Assembly (NCBI GenBank): GCA_003342895.1
Contig: PTFA01000055.1
Coordinates: forward strand, 727,267 to 791,266
Direction: 5' to 3'
DNA length: 64,000 bases
DNA from: Casuarius casuarius
Lineage: Eukaryota > Chordata > Aves > Casuariiformes > Casuariidae
The translations under genes were made by a program, and so were the position numbers. Below, piece by piece: positions 13,551-25,776 of the stretch. The notes under the pieces were generated by a model. The model ran no database searches. It had not been told where the DNA came from and saw nothing but the letters and a program-made list of their open reading frames with translations. How positions within the stretch are numbered: the first letter of the stretch is position 1; the number at the start of each line of letters is the position of its first letter.

Positions 13551-15290
13551 TCACATTTTACATTTTAAAAGCAATCATATCCTGTGAAACAAATTTCCAG
13601 AACAAAATTCCTAAGGTGCTTGATCAGCTATCTATACATATTAAAGCTTGTTAGTTTTTATGCAGATTTTCAGAAGAAATAACAGCTTTATGCACACAAA
13701 GCGTTATATTTGCAAATTCTATTTGGGGGAAAAAAGGAAAGAATTTCCCATGAAAATAGTTAAAATTTCTGATTGCAAGCTTTAGAATAGATTTGATTTA
13801 AAAAAAAAATTAAATTTTTTTTTTAAAAATTCAAGTCTCTAATTACACCTCATGTGAATTAAATGATCAAGGTAATTTATCTGTGTTTTTTAATTACATG
13901 AAACTAATTCCATTCTTTCAGAATATCAGCAGGAATAATTTAATGAAAGATCTTGTTACAGGAGCTTTTTCTCATAAACCTACTTGTTTACTTTTCAGAA
14001 GTGTTCTTGAGTAAACAGACAGCAGCACTAGATAATAAATATCATTTTGTTTCCAGTTTATTTTGTGTGACTGGTAATGATTTGGGATGATTAGTCTGGC
14101 ATATTTCTTTCTACTTTAATTCTGTTATCCAATGAGTTCAACTGCATATTTCATTTCTTGAACTGGCAAAAAGTTACCATTTGGAAATAACCTGCAGAGT
14201 AGTTTTAGTGAGATGTTGTTTTGTTACATGGAAACTCATGTAATTGGAAATAATTATGTTGTTGAGCACATGTACAATACTATAGATATTTACTAGGTCT
14301 ATTGTAAGTATATACAGAAAATAGATTCAAGCCGTGTATTAGAAAATTCTTTGATAGGTTGAGTTCCTATGGCTATAGCTACTTCACAAAGATATTTGAC
14401 ATTCATACTGCTTCTTTTTTAATTCTACTCATACACATAGTATATTTATGAAACTCATAATTTACAAGCTGCCTCTTAAATAACATAGTAATTGAAATCT
14501 TCCCTTTAATTTATATGTTCATAAAAATATACTAGCTCTGTAAATGTTTTCTAACCAAACTCATACCAGATCACTGAAAATTAATATTTTTGTGAAGGGT
14601 AGACATAAAGATGCCTTTGATTTCCGCCCCCCCCCCCATGAAAGGCCACCGAGATTATCAGTGTTGAGGTTTCTAGCATTTTACTGCTGTTTTTGCTATG
14701 TGCCCAACTCTGTTTATATAAAGTGACCTTTAAGTCTCTAGTCTAAAGCAATAAAATGAAGGCTTCCTGTCTTATTGATTTGGTGAGGCCTATTTTCACA
14801 CTAATAAAATGGAATCCAGTTTACTAAAATACACTTTTAGCCAGTGTCTGTAAATGAACCTGAGTCTTGACAATTTTGGAAGAGGTCAGCTTAGAGTAAG
14901 CAGGTCATATCTGTGGTAAATCAACTTCCAGGAACAGATCACTGGACACTATAAAAATCAGGAGTGGTTTTTTAAGAGACTGGCTTGAACCCTCCTTAAC
15001 CAGAAAATAACATCTGACCTTGGCAGTGAAATTTATCACAACATTTCAATTAAAACTTGGCAGCCACATAAGCAATACATTGCTCTGTTACAAGTGACCT
15101 TATTACAGGAAGCATATATGTGAGGGAGGCATCAGGTACACTGCTAGCGGCTCTGCGCATACGAATGATACGGGGCACAAATCTTGCTAGTGTTATTTGA
15201 GATTTACTAAGAGCCTCATTATCATGCTTTCTCAATAAGGAAATTACTGGTTGCCTAATGATGTTGATAATCATTCAGTATATGTTTTTC
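13551..15290. other. AT-rich non-coding DNA, no gene seen
   Basis: Unique AT-rich sequence. It includes an A-run followed by a T-run near 13801-13820 and a run of eleven C at 14627-14637. No gene is visible. Confidence 0.55.
14627..14637. repeat. Homopolymer run of 11 C
   Basis: An uninterrupted C run in AT-rich surroundings. Such runs are prone to length errors in sequencing, so the exact length is uncertain. Confidence 0.85.
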
Positions 15291-15305
15291 ATTTCTAAGT
15301 ACATG

Positions 15306-15323
15306 TACATTAATATTAATGTA
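15306..15323. promoter_or_regulatory. 18-bp perfect palindrome of TAAT cores
   Basis: TACATTAATATTAATGTA is its own reverse complement. It contains ATTA and TAAT cores in mirrored order, as in dimeric homeodomain sites, and directly follows a second palindrome, GTACATGTAC. It lies about 220 bp before the CpG island, so a regulatory role is conceivable. AT-rich palindromes also arise by chance. Confidence 0.35.
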
Positions 15324-15540
15324 GCTGTAGTTACATCTTGTGGTTTGTGATGAGTGAAAGCTGCTCTATATAACAAATAATTGTCCTATTTTCTAGAACG
15401 TTAACTCTGCAAAGGAACGGAGCTAACTTACGTCCTACTTTGTGGTACCTCCCTAAAGAGCAAAGCAAAGAAGACAACGTCCAAGTTAACCATGTGACTT
15501 GCTAGGTAAGGCCTGTATAAATGTTCCTTCCTATTTAACG

Positions 15541-15850
15541 GGGCTGGTTACCACAGCTTTTCCACGCGGATCAGGCAGTGCGCGAGGCAGAGCGCTGCCG
15601 CCTCAATCCGTGACTCCACCGCTTGGGGGGGAGGTCGATGAAAAGGCTGAGCTGACCTCAGAGGCCATTTCCCGAAGGAACGCTCTCACCTCTCCTTTCC
15701 TCTTCCCCTGACCCTGGCCATCCCATCTCGCCGCCACGTGCGCTGCCTCCCAGCTGGGTCGGTCTGGCAGGGCACCGCTGCCGGTGCGCGCGCTTACAGA
15801 CCTGCCCGGGGGCAGAGGGACAGCCACCGGGCCGGGGCCCCTTGAAACTG
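15541..15850. promoter_or_regulatory. CpG island, candidate promoter
   Basis: This is the only CpG-rich stretch in the window. I count 24 CpG dinucleotides in 15541-15840, while neighbouring sequence has almost none. It carries a CACGTG E-box (15736-15741), GC-rich runs and a CGCGCG cluster near 15787. In vertebrates such islands mark promoters, often without TATA. On the plus strand TATAAATG lies near 15518, and an AG|GTAAGG splice-donor match lies near 15505. On the minus strand an ATG-led open frame (15658-15981) runs into the island. It could be the promoter of a long non-coding RNA, an alternative first exon or an orphan island. Direction is undecided. Confidence 0.55.
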
Positions 15851-15981
15851 TACCGTGCCACCAGAGCAGATGAGCCCATCTTGCTGAACCACTCCTCAAC
15901 AGCTATATACATCTGGGGTGAACAAGATTTAGCATGCCTTCTGCTGACCATCTCTAGCCACCATAGACGGGGCTCAGCCAT
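15658..15981 (-). other. ATG-led open frame overlapping CpG island
   Basis: A 107-codon frame starts with a true ATG at 15979-15981. The first half (down to about 15840) has ordinary base composition; the second half lies in the CpG island, where G+C alone keeps frames open and the peptide becomes Pro, Gly and Arg rich. I recognise no domain. The open plus-strand frame at 15842-16060 overlaps it. A short coding first exon is possible but unproven. Confidence 0.15.
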
Positions 15982-16060
15982 TGAAAGGAGTCAGCAAGGG
16001 TTGAGAAGAGGGAGTGAGAAATACCTACATTTTCCCTCAGGCAATAACAAATTATACTAA

Positions 16061-17320
16061 CGTATCTGCTAAAGAGAAACCAGGATTCACCTTCTGTCAG
16101 ATTTTGTGGAAGCAAGGAACTGAATGGGAGCTTACAGCTGCCCTCCCCTCCTGTGAGATCTGCAGCGAGTCAGTAGTTTAAAGCATCAGGTGACTTATTT
16201 AGGTCCCTTGTTTAAGACATTCCTGCTTTTCCTCTGGCATACATAGCTTCCAAGCTTAGTGTTAGGTTACAAGAGTTATAGAGTTCCATTTTATTTAACA
16301 GTTTTTCTTACACAATTTTTTTACATTTTAACAGTTCTTTAACAGTTTTTTAAACAGGTCTGCAAAACCTCCAGCTGTTCCTTCAGCGATAAAGAAGAGA
16401 AACACACACACACACAACTTCATGAACTATGGAAATAAACTCGCTAGGAATGATTTTCTGTAGTTTCCATTGTTATTCTAATAGCTATGTTGAGACGCAG
16501 GTACGCACTCCCTCCCACATGCTATCTCTTGATAGTTTCTTGCAGGCAGAGCTGCGCTGAACAATGGAAAGTGCATCTCACTGGAAGTTTCCCTACCCTA
16601 TAAATCAAGTGTCTGAAATACATATTGCTTTTAACACTTAAAAACGGTAGCAGCTAATATACCACAGGTGTGCAGCAAGCAGTGTTATGGAAAGCCAATG
16701 GGTAGGAAAAGAAATGATCTTTGTTTCGGGTCATTGAAAGGAAGTTTGCTTATGCTGAGCTGAATTTGGCTTATAGTTTTATTCATGTTACAACTACTTG
16801 TAAAGTGACCATACAAAAAGTCTGCTATTATAATAGCACAGTTTGTATTTCACTATTCAGAGAAAGCAGGTAAGTTAAGTTTTCTCATGCATGGCTATGC
16901 TTCACCCTTCTCTGTGATCAGACAACTTCTGTATTTAAAACAATCATCATTTCACATGTGTTGACACATTATGACTTGAACTTTATGGTTTCATTTCCTT
17001 TCAATATGTCCAAATATTCCTTTGCCATTAGATGTGGAAATTTTCCTACAGATTTCCAAGAAGGGGGCATATCTTCCCAGGCTTGGTTTAGTTCCCTACA
17101 CTGATGTTAATCACTACCTGAGATTCTCTATTTCAGGACACTTACACCATCTAACTTTTCTCAGAATATGGGACCTCATATGTCTGTTTAAGTAATTGGA
17201 CTAATTTCAGTTTAAACAAAAATTTATACAGGAAATTCCTGTGTCTTATATTATTTAGGAGCTCAAACGAGCCAACTATAGAGTGCATTCTGATTTTATA
17301 ATCTATGCACCTGTAGTTCA
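16061..17320. other. Non-coding DNA, no gene seen
   Basis: Unique sequence with a pure (AC)n microsatellite at 16402-16417 and repeated ACAGTTTTT-like words near 16298-16350. No coding signal was found. Confidence 0.5.
16402..16417. repeat. (AC)n microsatellite
   Basis: Eight perfect AC units within an A/C-rich tract. Confidence 0.85.
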
Positions 17321-17322
17321 GA

Positions 17323-17753
17323 TTACACTGAATCAAGTCTAGACTCAGAAGTTCCATTGCAGAGTGAGGAGACGCAGTGAATTAGCATGAGCGTAGCAGC
17401 AAGAGGGCTCAGCAAGAGGACTAGCGGGATCCCACAGCACAGAAAGGGGGACTTTGAGACCATGCAGGAGTTGGGCTGCACTCTGACAGTCAGGCTAGAT
17501 GCGTTCTGCCTTGCATCCAAGCACCAGGATGCCTGTTTCCTCCAGCATGCTTCAGACCACAATGGAAATCTTCTGCAGGCTGAGACACAGATGTGATGCA
17601 GACATCCACCTGCATGTCCATCTTTTCTGGGCTGCACAGGATGGCTCTGTGGAGGAACAAGGCGGGGTATCTATGTGTCCTGATGTAAGAAGGGCTGGGG
17701 TAAGAGGCACTATTCCCCCACTGGAAGAGGACTGCTAATTCTACAGACAACAT
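17323..17753. other. G+C-richer block, open on both strands
   Basis: Two minus-strand frames (17323-17637, 17490-17753) and two plus-strand frames (17387-17596, 17499-17738) overlap. Simultaneous opening on both strands points to composition rather than coding. No domain is recognised. It may be a decayed repeat; the composition resembles the 12.3-13.5 kb block, but I found no shared sequence by eye. Confidence 0.3.
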
Positions 17754-20700
17754 CCTTTGATAGCCTCTGCAGAGCAGTTCCTGTAATTATTTTTCAACAA
17801 AGGATATAAACTGGAAATATTTAGGTGCAGGCTTCTCCCACTGCATTATCCAGCAATCTGGCTAGATCAGCTTTGGGAGCTAGTGAACATTTATGTCTGA
17901 AAAAATGCACCCTCCAAATGACAAAGAAAGACTAAGAAAGAAAGAAAGAAAGAATGAGGGAAAAGTAAGAATGATTCTTCATTAATGGACTGAACTCCTT
18001 GGCTTGGCAGGTAGGGCTAGCTTTAATTCTCTGCTATTCCATTTCAGAGATGTAGGCATTCGATATAGTAGTTGGAGAAACTAGAGAAGGAACCACTTTG
18101 TAATTCAGATTGGATAACTGTACAAGGCAATACAGAGGCATGAGGTGATGCAGCTCTGAATTTTCTGCAGAACAGACTTTAAAGTATATTTGATTAGCCT
18201 GTTAGTCATTTTTAAATTGATTTCTCCTCATCTGCTACCAGCTTTACTGTGAATGTATATATTTCTTAGTTTACTGGTGACTGACTTTTCCTACTACATG
18301 TTAAAGAAATAATAAATCAAATCCACACGTGAAGCGGCACGTGTTTTTTGGTTCTGCTGCATAAAGCCACCCTAGAGGGACCTTGTTTCCAGGGAAGTCA
18401 TTTTACGCAGCATGCATATAGGCGTGCATATAGTGTGCCATTATTAAGATATAAGCTTGAAGGATCTTCCCACAGGACAGGAGCATTGTTTTCTTTTGCT
18501 CTGTCTTGCCTTATTAGATTCCATTATTTATAATGTGATTCATGCTTTGAGTCTGAACTGGAGTAGACTAAAAAATGTGCTATTGGGTACAATTATCTTT
18601 GCCTATATTCTGTCCTGACTTTTTATGAGCATTCCACATGGGGATGCAGGGGGTAAAAAAACCACTTCATTATCTTTACAAAGATAACATAAAAGCCAGC
18701 CTTCACTCTGGTGAGCACAAGATCTGCTTCCTTACCTGCTCTCTTGGGTGTGTACATCCATTAAGTAGTCACTGGATAAAATACAGAAGCAGTCCTGGGA
18801 GCAGAGCCATGGTCCTTTACCGCGCAAGTGAGTAATCACTGGGCTTGTGAGCTCTTTCTGGCCTAATAAATCTTGAATTCTTTCTACACAGTGGCACACC
18901 TTCAGTAGGAGGGGTATGCCTTCCTTGCCTCCTCAGGCAGCCTATATTCTGATGGCTTCAGGTCTAATAGAAGTTTGAACACATGCAGCTGGAGACGGAA
19001 TCTCTGTTTCACTTGTTGCTGTTGTTGTTCTTTTAAAGTAATATCTTGACCCACTGAGCTACAAAATTAAAGAGTCTGATGCAACAGTATTTTGCAGAGA
19101 AGCAAATCCTATTGGGGTGTAAGACCCACTCATTAAAGGGTGCCCACTGTTTGGAGCCTTTCTAGGTGAAAGCTAGATGGCTGGGAAACTTCAAAAGTCA
19201 AAGTGGTTTGTAGGGTTCAGACACTTCCAGAGTTAGGTAGCAGCTGAGAAGAGAATCATAATTTAGGATTTCGGTGATAACTTCTGCGCAAGTCTTGCTT
19301 GCTCGAAACCCTTTATTGGATTTGGCCCTAACATGGTGTAGCATAGTTCCCTTGGGATTACTATGATCTTCTGGTAGCAAGTACAGCAAATTGGCAGATA
19401 CTTAAACCAGTATTCCCTCCAAAAGAAAATAGCTAGTTGGAACAATCCCTTCCTATTAAATCTGCAACCTGATTATAATTTTATTCTATAGCCTGCTCTA
19501 GAAATACAATGACCAAGATTAAATGCATCATGTTCTGCAGTGAGTTACACATACCATGTAATTTAAATGAAAAATGTGGTTGAATATAACAAGGTCTCTG
19601 GTTTAAATTATGGAATATTTGCATTCTTATCTTTATTTTAGAAAAATGTGCCTGATACATAAATATACTCAGATGCAATAGAATTAGATAGATCAACAAT
19701 TGTGATTAAAAACAGATATTGTCCCTGACATATCACATAAATTATGGATTTGGGTGAGAAAGGCTGTTTTGTAGTAGGGATGTCTCGGAGACAGAAATTG
19801 AGAACGCTATGGCATGTACTTTGATATCTATCACTTCTCATCCCTCTTTAATTTATACACACATTAAATTCATAAAAAAGTGAGATTTTTAGTTTATCAT
19901 GAATGAAAAACACATTTATCAAAAAAGTTTAGATTCATAATTCTCAACCAAAATAAAATAGTGAGCATTACTTAAAAAGTGTAATTGTAAAACTACTGGA
20001 GTAGAATATATTTCAATTAATAATTAGTTCTTACCATTACATGGAAAAAAAGATAAAGACAACACTACTAGAAATGCTTGTAAAAGTCACTGCTGGAAAT
20101 GGTTAGTTAACAGTAATTATTTTTTAACCAGATGGATATGATAAATAGAAATAAAGTTATTTAAAAATTAATTTCATTATATTTCATTTGCCCTTGAATA
20201 TTCATTTACAACCTTCTCACACTCTTTTTTTCATTTAATTTTACTTAAAAGTAACCAGAAGAACTTTTCAGTGGTATCTTGTTCTGATTCCATTAGTACT
20301 ATTAAAAGGTCTATGAATAGAAAAATTTTATACCGTTGATTTGTGTATATTGAGGCACAATATAAAGAGTTATATACCTTGGCACGTTGCTGGAATGGCC
20401 ATTTCTATGAGGAGAATGTAAAGGAAAGTGTGAGTCAAGTGAGGAGAAACAATTACCTTTGCCATCTCCAGTACTCCGGTGCAAGACATGATATATAGTT
20501 TCTTAAACCAAGGCTTCTCTTTCATTTAACTGCAATAAATAGGTATTTTATTTGCTCAGGGTAGAATTGCAGTAAACATTATTATTATTATCATGATCTT
20601 CGTAGGTCTCATCCTGTAACCTACTTTATGTTTACCCATTTCTCAGACAGTACAGTTTCTGAGTCAAGTATTGTCACAACTCTAAAATAATGAATGCATA

Positions 20701-21960
20701 CATCTAATTTTCCAGGGAAACCACATTTCCATATGCAAATTTATATACTTTTATATAGCTACCTCACATTTTCTTGCTTCTGTAACTACATCAAATCCTT
20801 TTTGGTATGTGATCATAACAAGAAGGTATTAAGAAACTTCAGGAATGTCAGAGGCATAGTCATTCTTCTCATGAGACTACTGATACTGAATGCATACTTC
20901 TGCTGAAATACATTACTGGAGAGAAAAAGGTATCGTTGTAAGGCTACAAATAACTCACAAGCCTTACTTTTAACTTTCTGAAAATTTTAGTTAATGAAAT
21001 GCATGTAGCCTCCACCTTTTATGCTTACTCTACATGTAAAAGATATTTATTTTTATTATGGTTGTATTCTTGGCAAGAATTCACCAAAACCGTTCCTGAG
21101 ACTATGAAAAAAATAACCCCTTTTTTGGAATTACTTAAGTGTTTTGTTGTGTCCCTCTACTGGTGGAATAAAAGACAGCTTGTTGCTATTACTACCATTT
21201 TAAATATTCTTCTTTTCCATTCCTATGATATCTCTTACCTCTTTTACTAGGAGTTCCGTGATTTCAGTTTTTGGCAAAATCAAAAGGCAATTGCTTAAAT
21301 CATTGGAAATGTATATTTACTTAAAATATCTCTTTTAGATATTAATCAGAGAATCTATTTGGGGAAAACATGCCTTAAAAAAACCCAAAAAGACCAGGCT
21401 GTAAAACCTTAATGCTCAAATATCGAAACGATCTAAGATACAAATTAATCCAAATGAAATGGACCTGTCTTTAAATAATGATCGTTCAAGTTTCCAGCGA
21501 GACTGGAGATACAGTAATCCATGATTAAATACAGCAAGAACTGAACAGAGCAAGTCATTTCCCTGCATATTTCAGACTGGCTGAAAGTGCTGCTCAGCAC
21601 TAGAAAAAATTTAGATGAGTTCTGGCCTACATTCAGTAAGTTATGTCATGAATTTGACAGAAAACAAATCTCATTCATATTTGTTGTTCTTGCTTGACCT
21701 CATTAACTATGGGCATAATTCAGTTTGCAATGAATGGGGATTCTTTTCTTGTTTGTTTGTTTTTTGTTTTTAAAGGGACATGGATTGGGCTTTAAAAGGA
21801 AGAAAGTCACTTCTCCTGCTATTCTCTTGCAGCTTCTCTATTTCTATATTCTAGCAATGGCCACAAAAAATTCATGCTGGTTTTGAAATTTAATTTCCAC
21901 CAGAAATAACAGAGAAAGATATGACAAGAATTACCATGTCATTCTGCTAGATTGGGACTT
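17754..21960. other. AT-rich non-coding DNA, no gene seen
   Basis: Contains an (AAAG)n tract at 17934-17953 and an (ATT)n tract near 20578-20591. Open frames are short and not recognisable. Confidence 0.55.
17934..17953. repeat. (AAAG)n microsatellite
   Basis: Five tandem AAAG units, with related AAAG words just upstream. Confidence 0.85.
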
Positions 21961-21964
21961 TACA

Positions 21965-22035
21965 GTTAAGCAATAATCCCGCAAAGCAATTAGGCAAGTT
22001 TATGCTTAAGTGCACCATTGACTGGGACATTATTG
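21965..22035 (+). repeat. Possible old interspersed repeat fragment
   Basis: The words TTTATGCTTAAGTGC and CATTGACTGGGAC resemble a very old amniote repeat with the theme GCTTAAGTGCTTTGCTGAATCGG, as I recall it. Similar words occur at 29078-29096 and 39990-40060. This is a by-eye match to memory, without alignment. Confidence 0.3.
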
Positions 22036-24400
22036 TGTGTTATGACAAGACGCTGAAAAGACTTAACATGTATCCAATATCTCACTAGATCAAGTCCCCC
22101 ATTTCTTCTTTGGAGATGATCCAAATATAGCAGAAATGCCAAGGAATACTGCCTCTGTTAGCCATTTTTTGCTCTACGCAGCTATGTGAATTGAGAAAAG
22201 ATGTTTAGTGCACTCAAAGAATTGAGGAGGGAGCAGGGATAGATCACTTCCATGTCTAACACTGTTTCCCAGTGCTGCCTGGGCTACATGAAGACTTTTT
22301 GTTCTGCCTTGGTAGGAAGAGACTAGCAGCACAAAGAAGGCAGTGGCATGCAGAAGAGAGCTATTTTACATAAACAGTTGGTCTGTCAATTATTTAGTTA
22401 AGCTGTGTACAGAATAGAAGAAATCTGGGGTAAAATAAAGAGTATTTTGTATCATGAGTACACAAACATTTTTTTCTTCTGACAAAATGATGTTTATGGG
22501 ATAATTTTCTGTGGATTCCTGATTTTGTATTGAGTTCCTCTTATGATACAGTCCAGGCAGTTAGCAGATTTAATATGGATTCACATTTGCTTTGAATTTT
22601 CTCAAGGATTATTTCTCGTGTTAAGCTGTGTTTGCTGTTCTACGTTATAGTTGTACACAAATTTCAGAATATACGCAATTTTTTCATTATTTTTAGCAAC
22701 ACACAATAGAATCCAAAAATTTATAGGGAACTCTTCTAATTACAGATTTCCTTGATGCTTGTGACAAATATATGCAAATAAGAAAAGAAAACCCTCCTTG
22801 TGATTTTGGGATAGGCTGTCAATTTATGTTTAGAATGCTGATGTGTGTTAAGGTTGGTTCTCTTTAATGCCACACGCTACCATGATCACTATTTTGTGTT
22901 CAGATAGTAATTAAGTTCTATCATTACTATATCTTTGTTTATAAGTAATTAGCATTTACACATACAAACATAATTGTGTGTTCATGCAAACAATAATCCC
23001 ATGCTCATTTTCAAAAGGAAGTTGTCATTTCTTGATGACAAAGTCCATTATCCCGTGTGGAAAATTAACATATGGGAGCAAACTCTGTGTCCGTCTATGA
23101 CTGGTCTCCAGGTAGAGTGAGGCCCATGGGAGCCTGCTGAGGGCAGTTAGAGCCATGAATATCAGCTCAAGAAAAATATCTGGCTTAAGAAGCCAGAAGA
23201 GTCCTACACTGAAAAAGGGGGAACAAAGGGTTTGTTTTGTTCAGTAGAACAATAATGACAACAAAGATGAAACAAAGGAAGAAAATCAAAGAACATCTTA
23301 CTCTCTTTGTCATTTAAATGACATGGAATTTTCTTGCTCATTTATTCTCTTTTTGCTCCCTTTACTGAAAGGGAAACAAAGATACATGTAACGTTTCCTG
23401 TCCTGTAAATAACAGAATCAGACTTGCTTTATTTGTAGTGGCTGCTAACAGACAGGGAGGAATTTCTATTTCTCCACACCGGAGAAATTTTGAGGTCTTG
23501 TCACTGTTAGAGAAATTTGAGCTGCTGTCATTCTAACCTGGTATATAACTGAGGGAGAGTTTTAATGCAGATGTAGTGCCCTAATGTAGAGCAAGTCTTA
23601 GGTCAGTAACAAATTTATATAATGTAGGCTGCATCTTAGTATCTACTATTTACATCACTGACTGCTGATCCCTGCAGATTTTGATTGATGTGCTGCTGAT
23701 GCTGCTATTTGGCCTGACACTGATGCAAAGTAAAGATAGCCCATCAAGGTACAGAATAGCAATACTGTGTAGAGGAAGATGACATTAAATGAGTGCTAGT
23801 GAGATTTGGCCACTTCCAAAGCCTCTCTGTAGGCAGAACTGAGCTTCCAAGTGTTGAGTGGACTCGGAGAATAAGGCATTTGACATACTGACCTTTTCAA
23901 CAAAGGTCAAATGCATCATTTTGGTAGTGCTGAGTGTTTCTCCCCACCTACCTCATCCCTTCTCTCTCCCTCTAACTTGGTTTTCCAGCAACCATCTTAT
24001 TTGAATGAATATTTCAAGAGGTCAAGGTGAACGAAATTCAATGACCACCACATTTTTGAAAATGTCATTCTTTTTTTTTCTCTTACTTTCATCTCTTGTT
24101 TAAAATCAACCATAGTGAGGAAACTGTGGTCAAAAACCTAGCATCTTTTCCACACTTTTTCTTCATATGAAATTTAGAAGAGTTGACCAACTGACTTTGC
24201 AGAAAGTCTTTAGCTAACGTAATACTTTAAGGACATATTTAATTGGATCACAGCTTGAAGTGGTAGCAAAGTGAGTTTGCCCTTTGCCTTAACGTACCTA
24301 GGAATCCTGATCTATATTCCTGATTGCTATTGAATTTTCTAGATTTCATTATAAAATCAATAACCGTTGCACATGGTAAAATAGTTTACAAGAGCTGCAA
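22036..24400. other. Non-coding DNA, no gene seen
   Basis: Unique AT-rich sequence without long open frames or simple repeats. At 23696-23704 the word GCTGCTGAT begins a short CTGCTGATGCTGCT run. Confidence 0.55.
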
Positions 24401-24419
24401 CATATTGTGGACTTCTGAA

Positions 24420-25050
24420 AACATACTGAGCTCACTGAAGCCACCCAGGCAGCCAATTAGGAGAAAACATCTATTAAGGAAAAACAGGGCAGTCCCATTG
24501 ACTGCTATTGATTTTCTTAGCCCTGTGAAAAGACAATCAATTAGATAAAGAAGGCTAATGTTACAGCTGCAATTTAATAACTCCTAAAGAAAGGAGGAGG
24601 GCTATTGATTCCTGACATGGAATGCTGTAGCTTATTGAAATATACTGAACTTCACCTGTCTTGTAAGTAGGCCTCGAGGAAAGAGGAAGGTCTTTTTGGC
24701 CTGAATGTAACTTGTGGCATAGAATATCAACTATTAAACTGTCTTGGTGATGTCAGACCTAAGAGATGCAAATGAAACAAAACTTTAGAGGAAACACAAG
24801 CCCAGGGTTGAATACTAAATCACGGGAGCTATTGACAGAAGCTGTCTTGGTGAAGGTTGTTTCTCTTTTTCATACAGAAAGCACCAGAGTACCACCTGTC
24901 ATTTTCAAAAGCAAAGTCAGGTTTGCCAACCAGCCGTGAATGACAAATAAAGCTTTATATGAAACACAAGGGCATATTATGTGCTATTGTGTGTTCTGCT
25001 AAGTGCTAATTTATCTGGCTTGTTCTCTTCAGCAAACACACGCACAGACA
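24420..25050. promoter_or_regulatory. Candidate enhancer-like element
   Basis: This stretch has many recognisable factor-site words and no coding signal: ATTGATT and CAATCAATTAGA (homeodomain/PBX-like), CACCTGTC twice (E-box-like, near 24654 and 24894), ATGCAAAT (POU octamer, near 24767), and AATAAAGC with TGACAAATAA near 24940. The 7-base arms ACAGGGC (24484-24490) and GCCCTGT (24520-24526) form a loose inverted repeat. Such dense mixed motifs are usual in developmental enhancers. Conservation is untested, so this is inference. Confidence 0.3.
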
Positions 25051-25440
25051 CATGAAATAATCCATCTAATTATGTAGCTATTTAGGAGAAAAACAAAGCA
25101 AGGTGTTTTTGTCTGATACAGAAGGTACATGATACAACAAAGGTTTCAACAAAACCTAATGCAGTTAATGAAAATAAATGAAGTGCTGTAAGCTGTAACA
25201 ATTTTAGAACAAATAAACTTTTGCCAGTTTTATATTTAGGGTAGACCCAGCTGCTTTTCATAAATAGATGAGTACTTTCATTCATTTTTTGATAGTCCCT
25301 AATTGGAAATGGCTAATGGGCCTTGTGGCTTTCTACTATAAAATCTGGTCTAAAATACCTTATATAGATATTTTCTTTATGCTTTTTTTTCCTATTGCTT
25401 GTATTTGATCCTTTTTCTCTCATTATATATATGCTTTTCT

Positions 25441-25466
25441 TTTTCTTTTCTTTTTTTTTTTTNTTT
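25441..25466. repeat. T-rich tract with an ambiguous base
   Basis: A pyrimidine tract of mostly T with an N at 25463, the only ambiguous base I noticed in the window. It marks an assembly or base-calling uncertainty in a homopolymer. Confidence 0.9.
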
Positions 25467-25725
25467 ACCAGCAGACAGCTGCTATTCACAATAATTGCCA
25501 GGGCAGTCAATTATACTTTAAATAGGCCTACTTGAGGGCAAATGAGCGTATGGTGGTCTAAATTGTGCTGGAGACATATTATACACAAAGACTGTCATTT
25601 CAAGCATCTGGAACATGACAAATATTATTTGGAAGCAGTGCAGTACCTATACAATATGTATGTTCATTGCTATATCAGTATAGTAATAGACAGTGTACTG
25701 TGCCTCCACGTTTTGTCACGCAGGT

Positions 25726-25776
25726 GTACATATATGTGTACACACACACAGACATAAAAATAAATATATATATATG
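25726..25776. repeat. Composite CA/TA microsatellite
   Basis: GTACATATATGTGTAC is followed by (CA)5 and then, after a short A-rich linker, an (AT)n run. TGTACA occurs twice and makes the first part partly palindromic. Confidence 0.8.
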
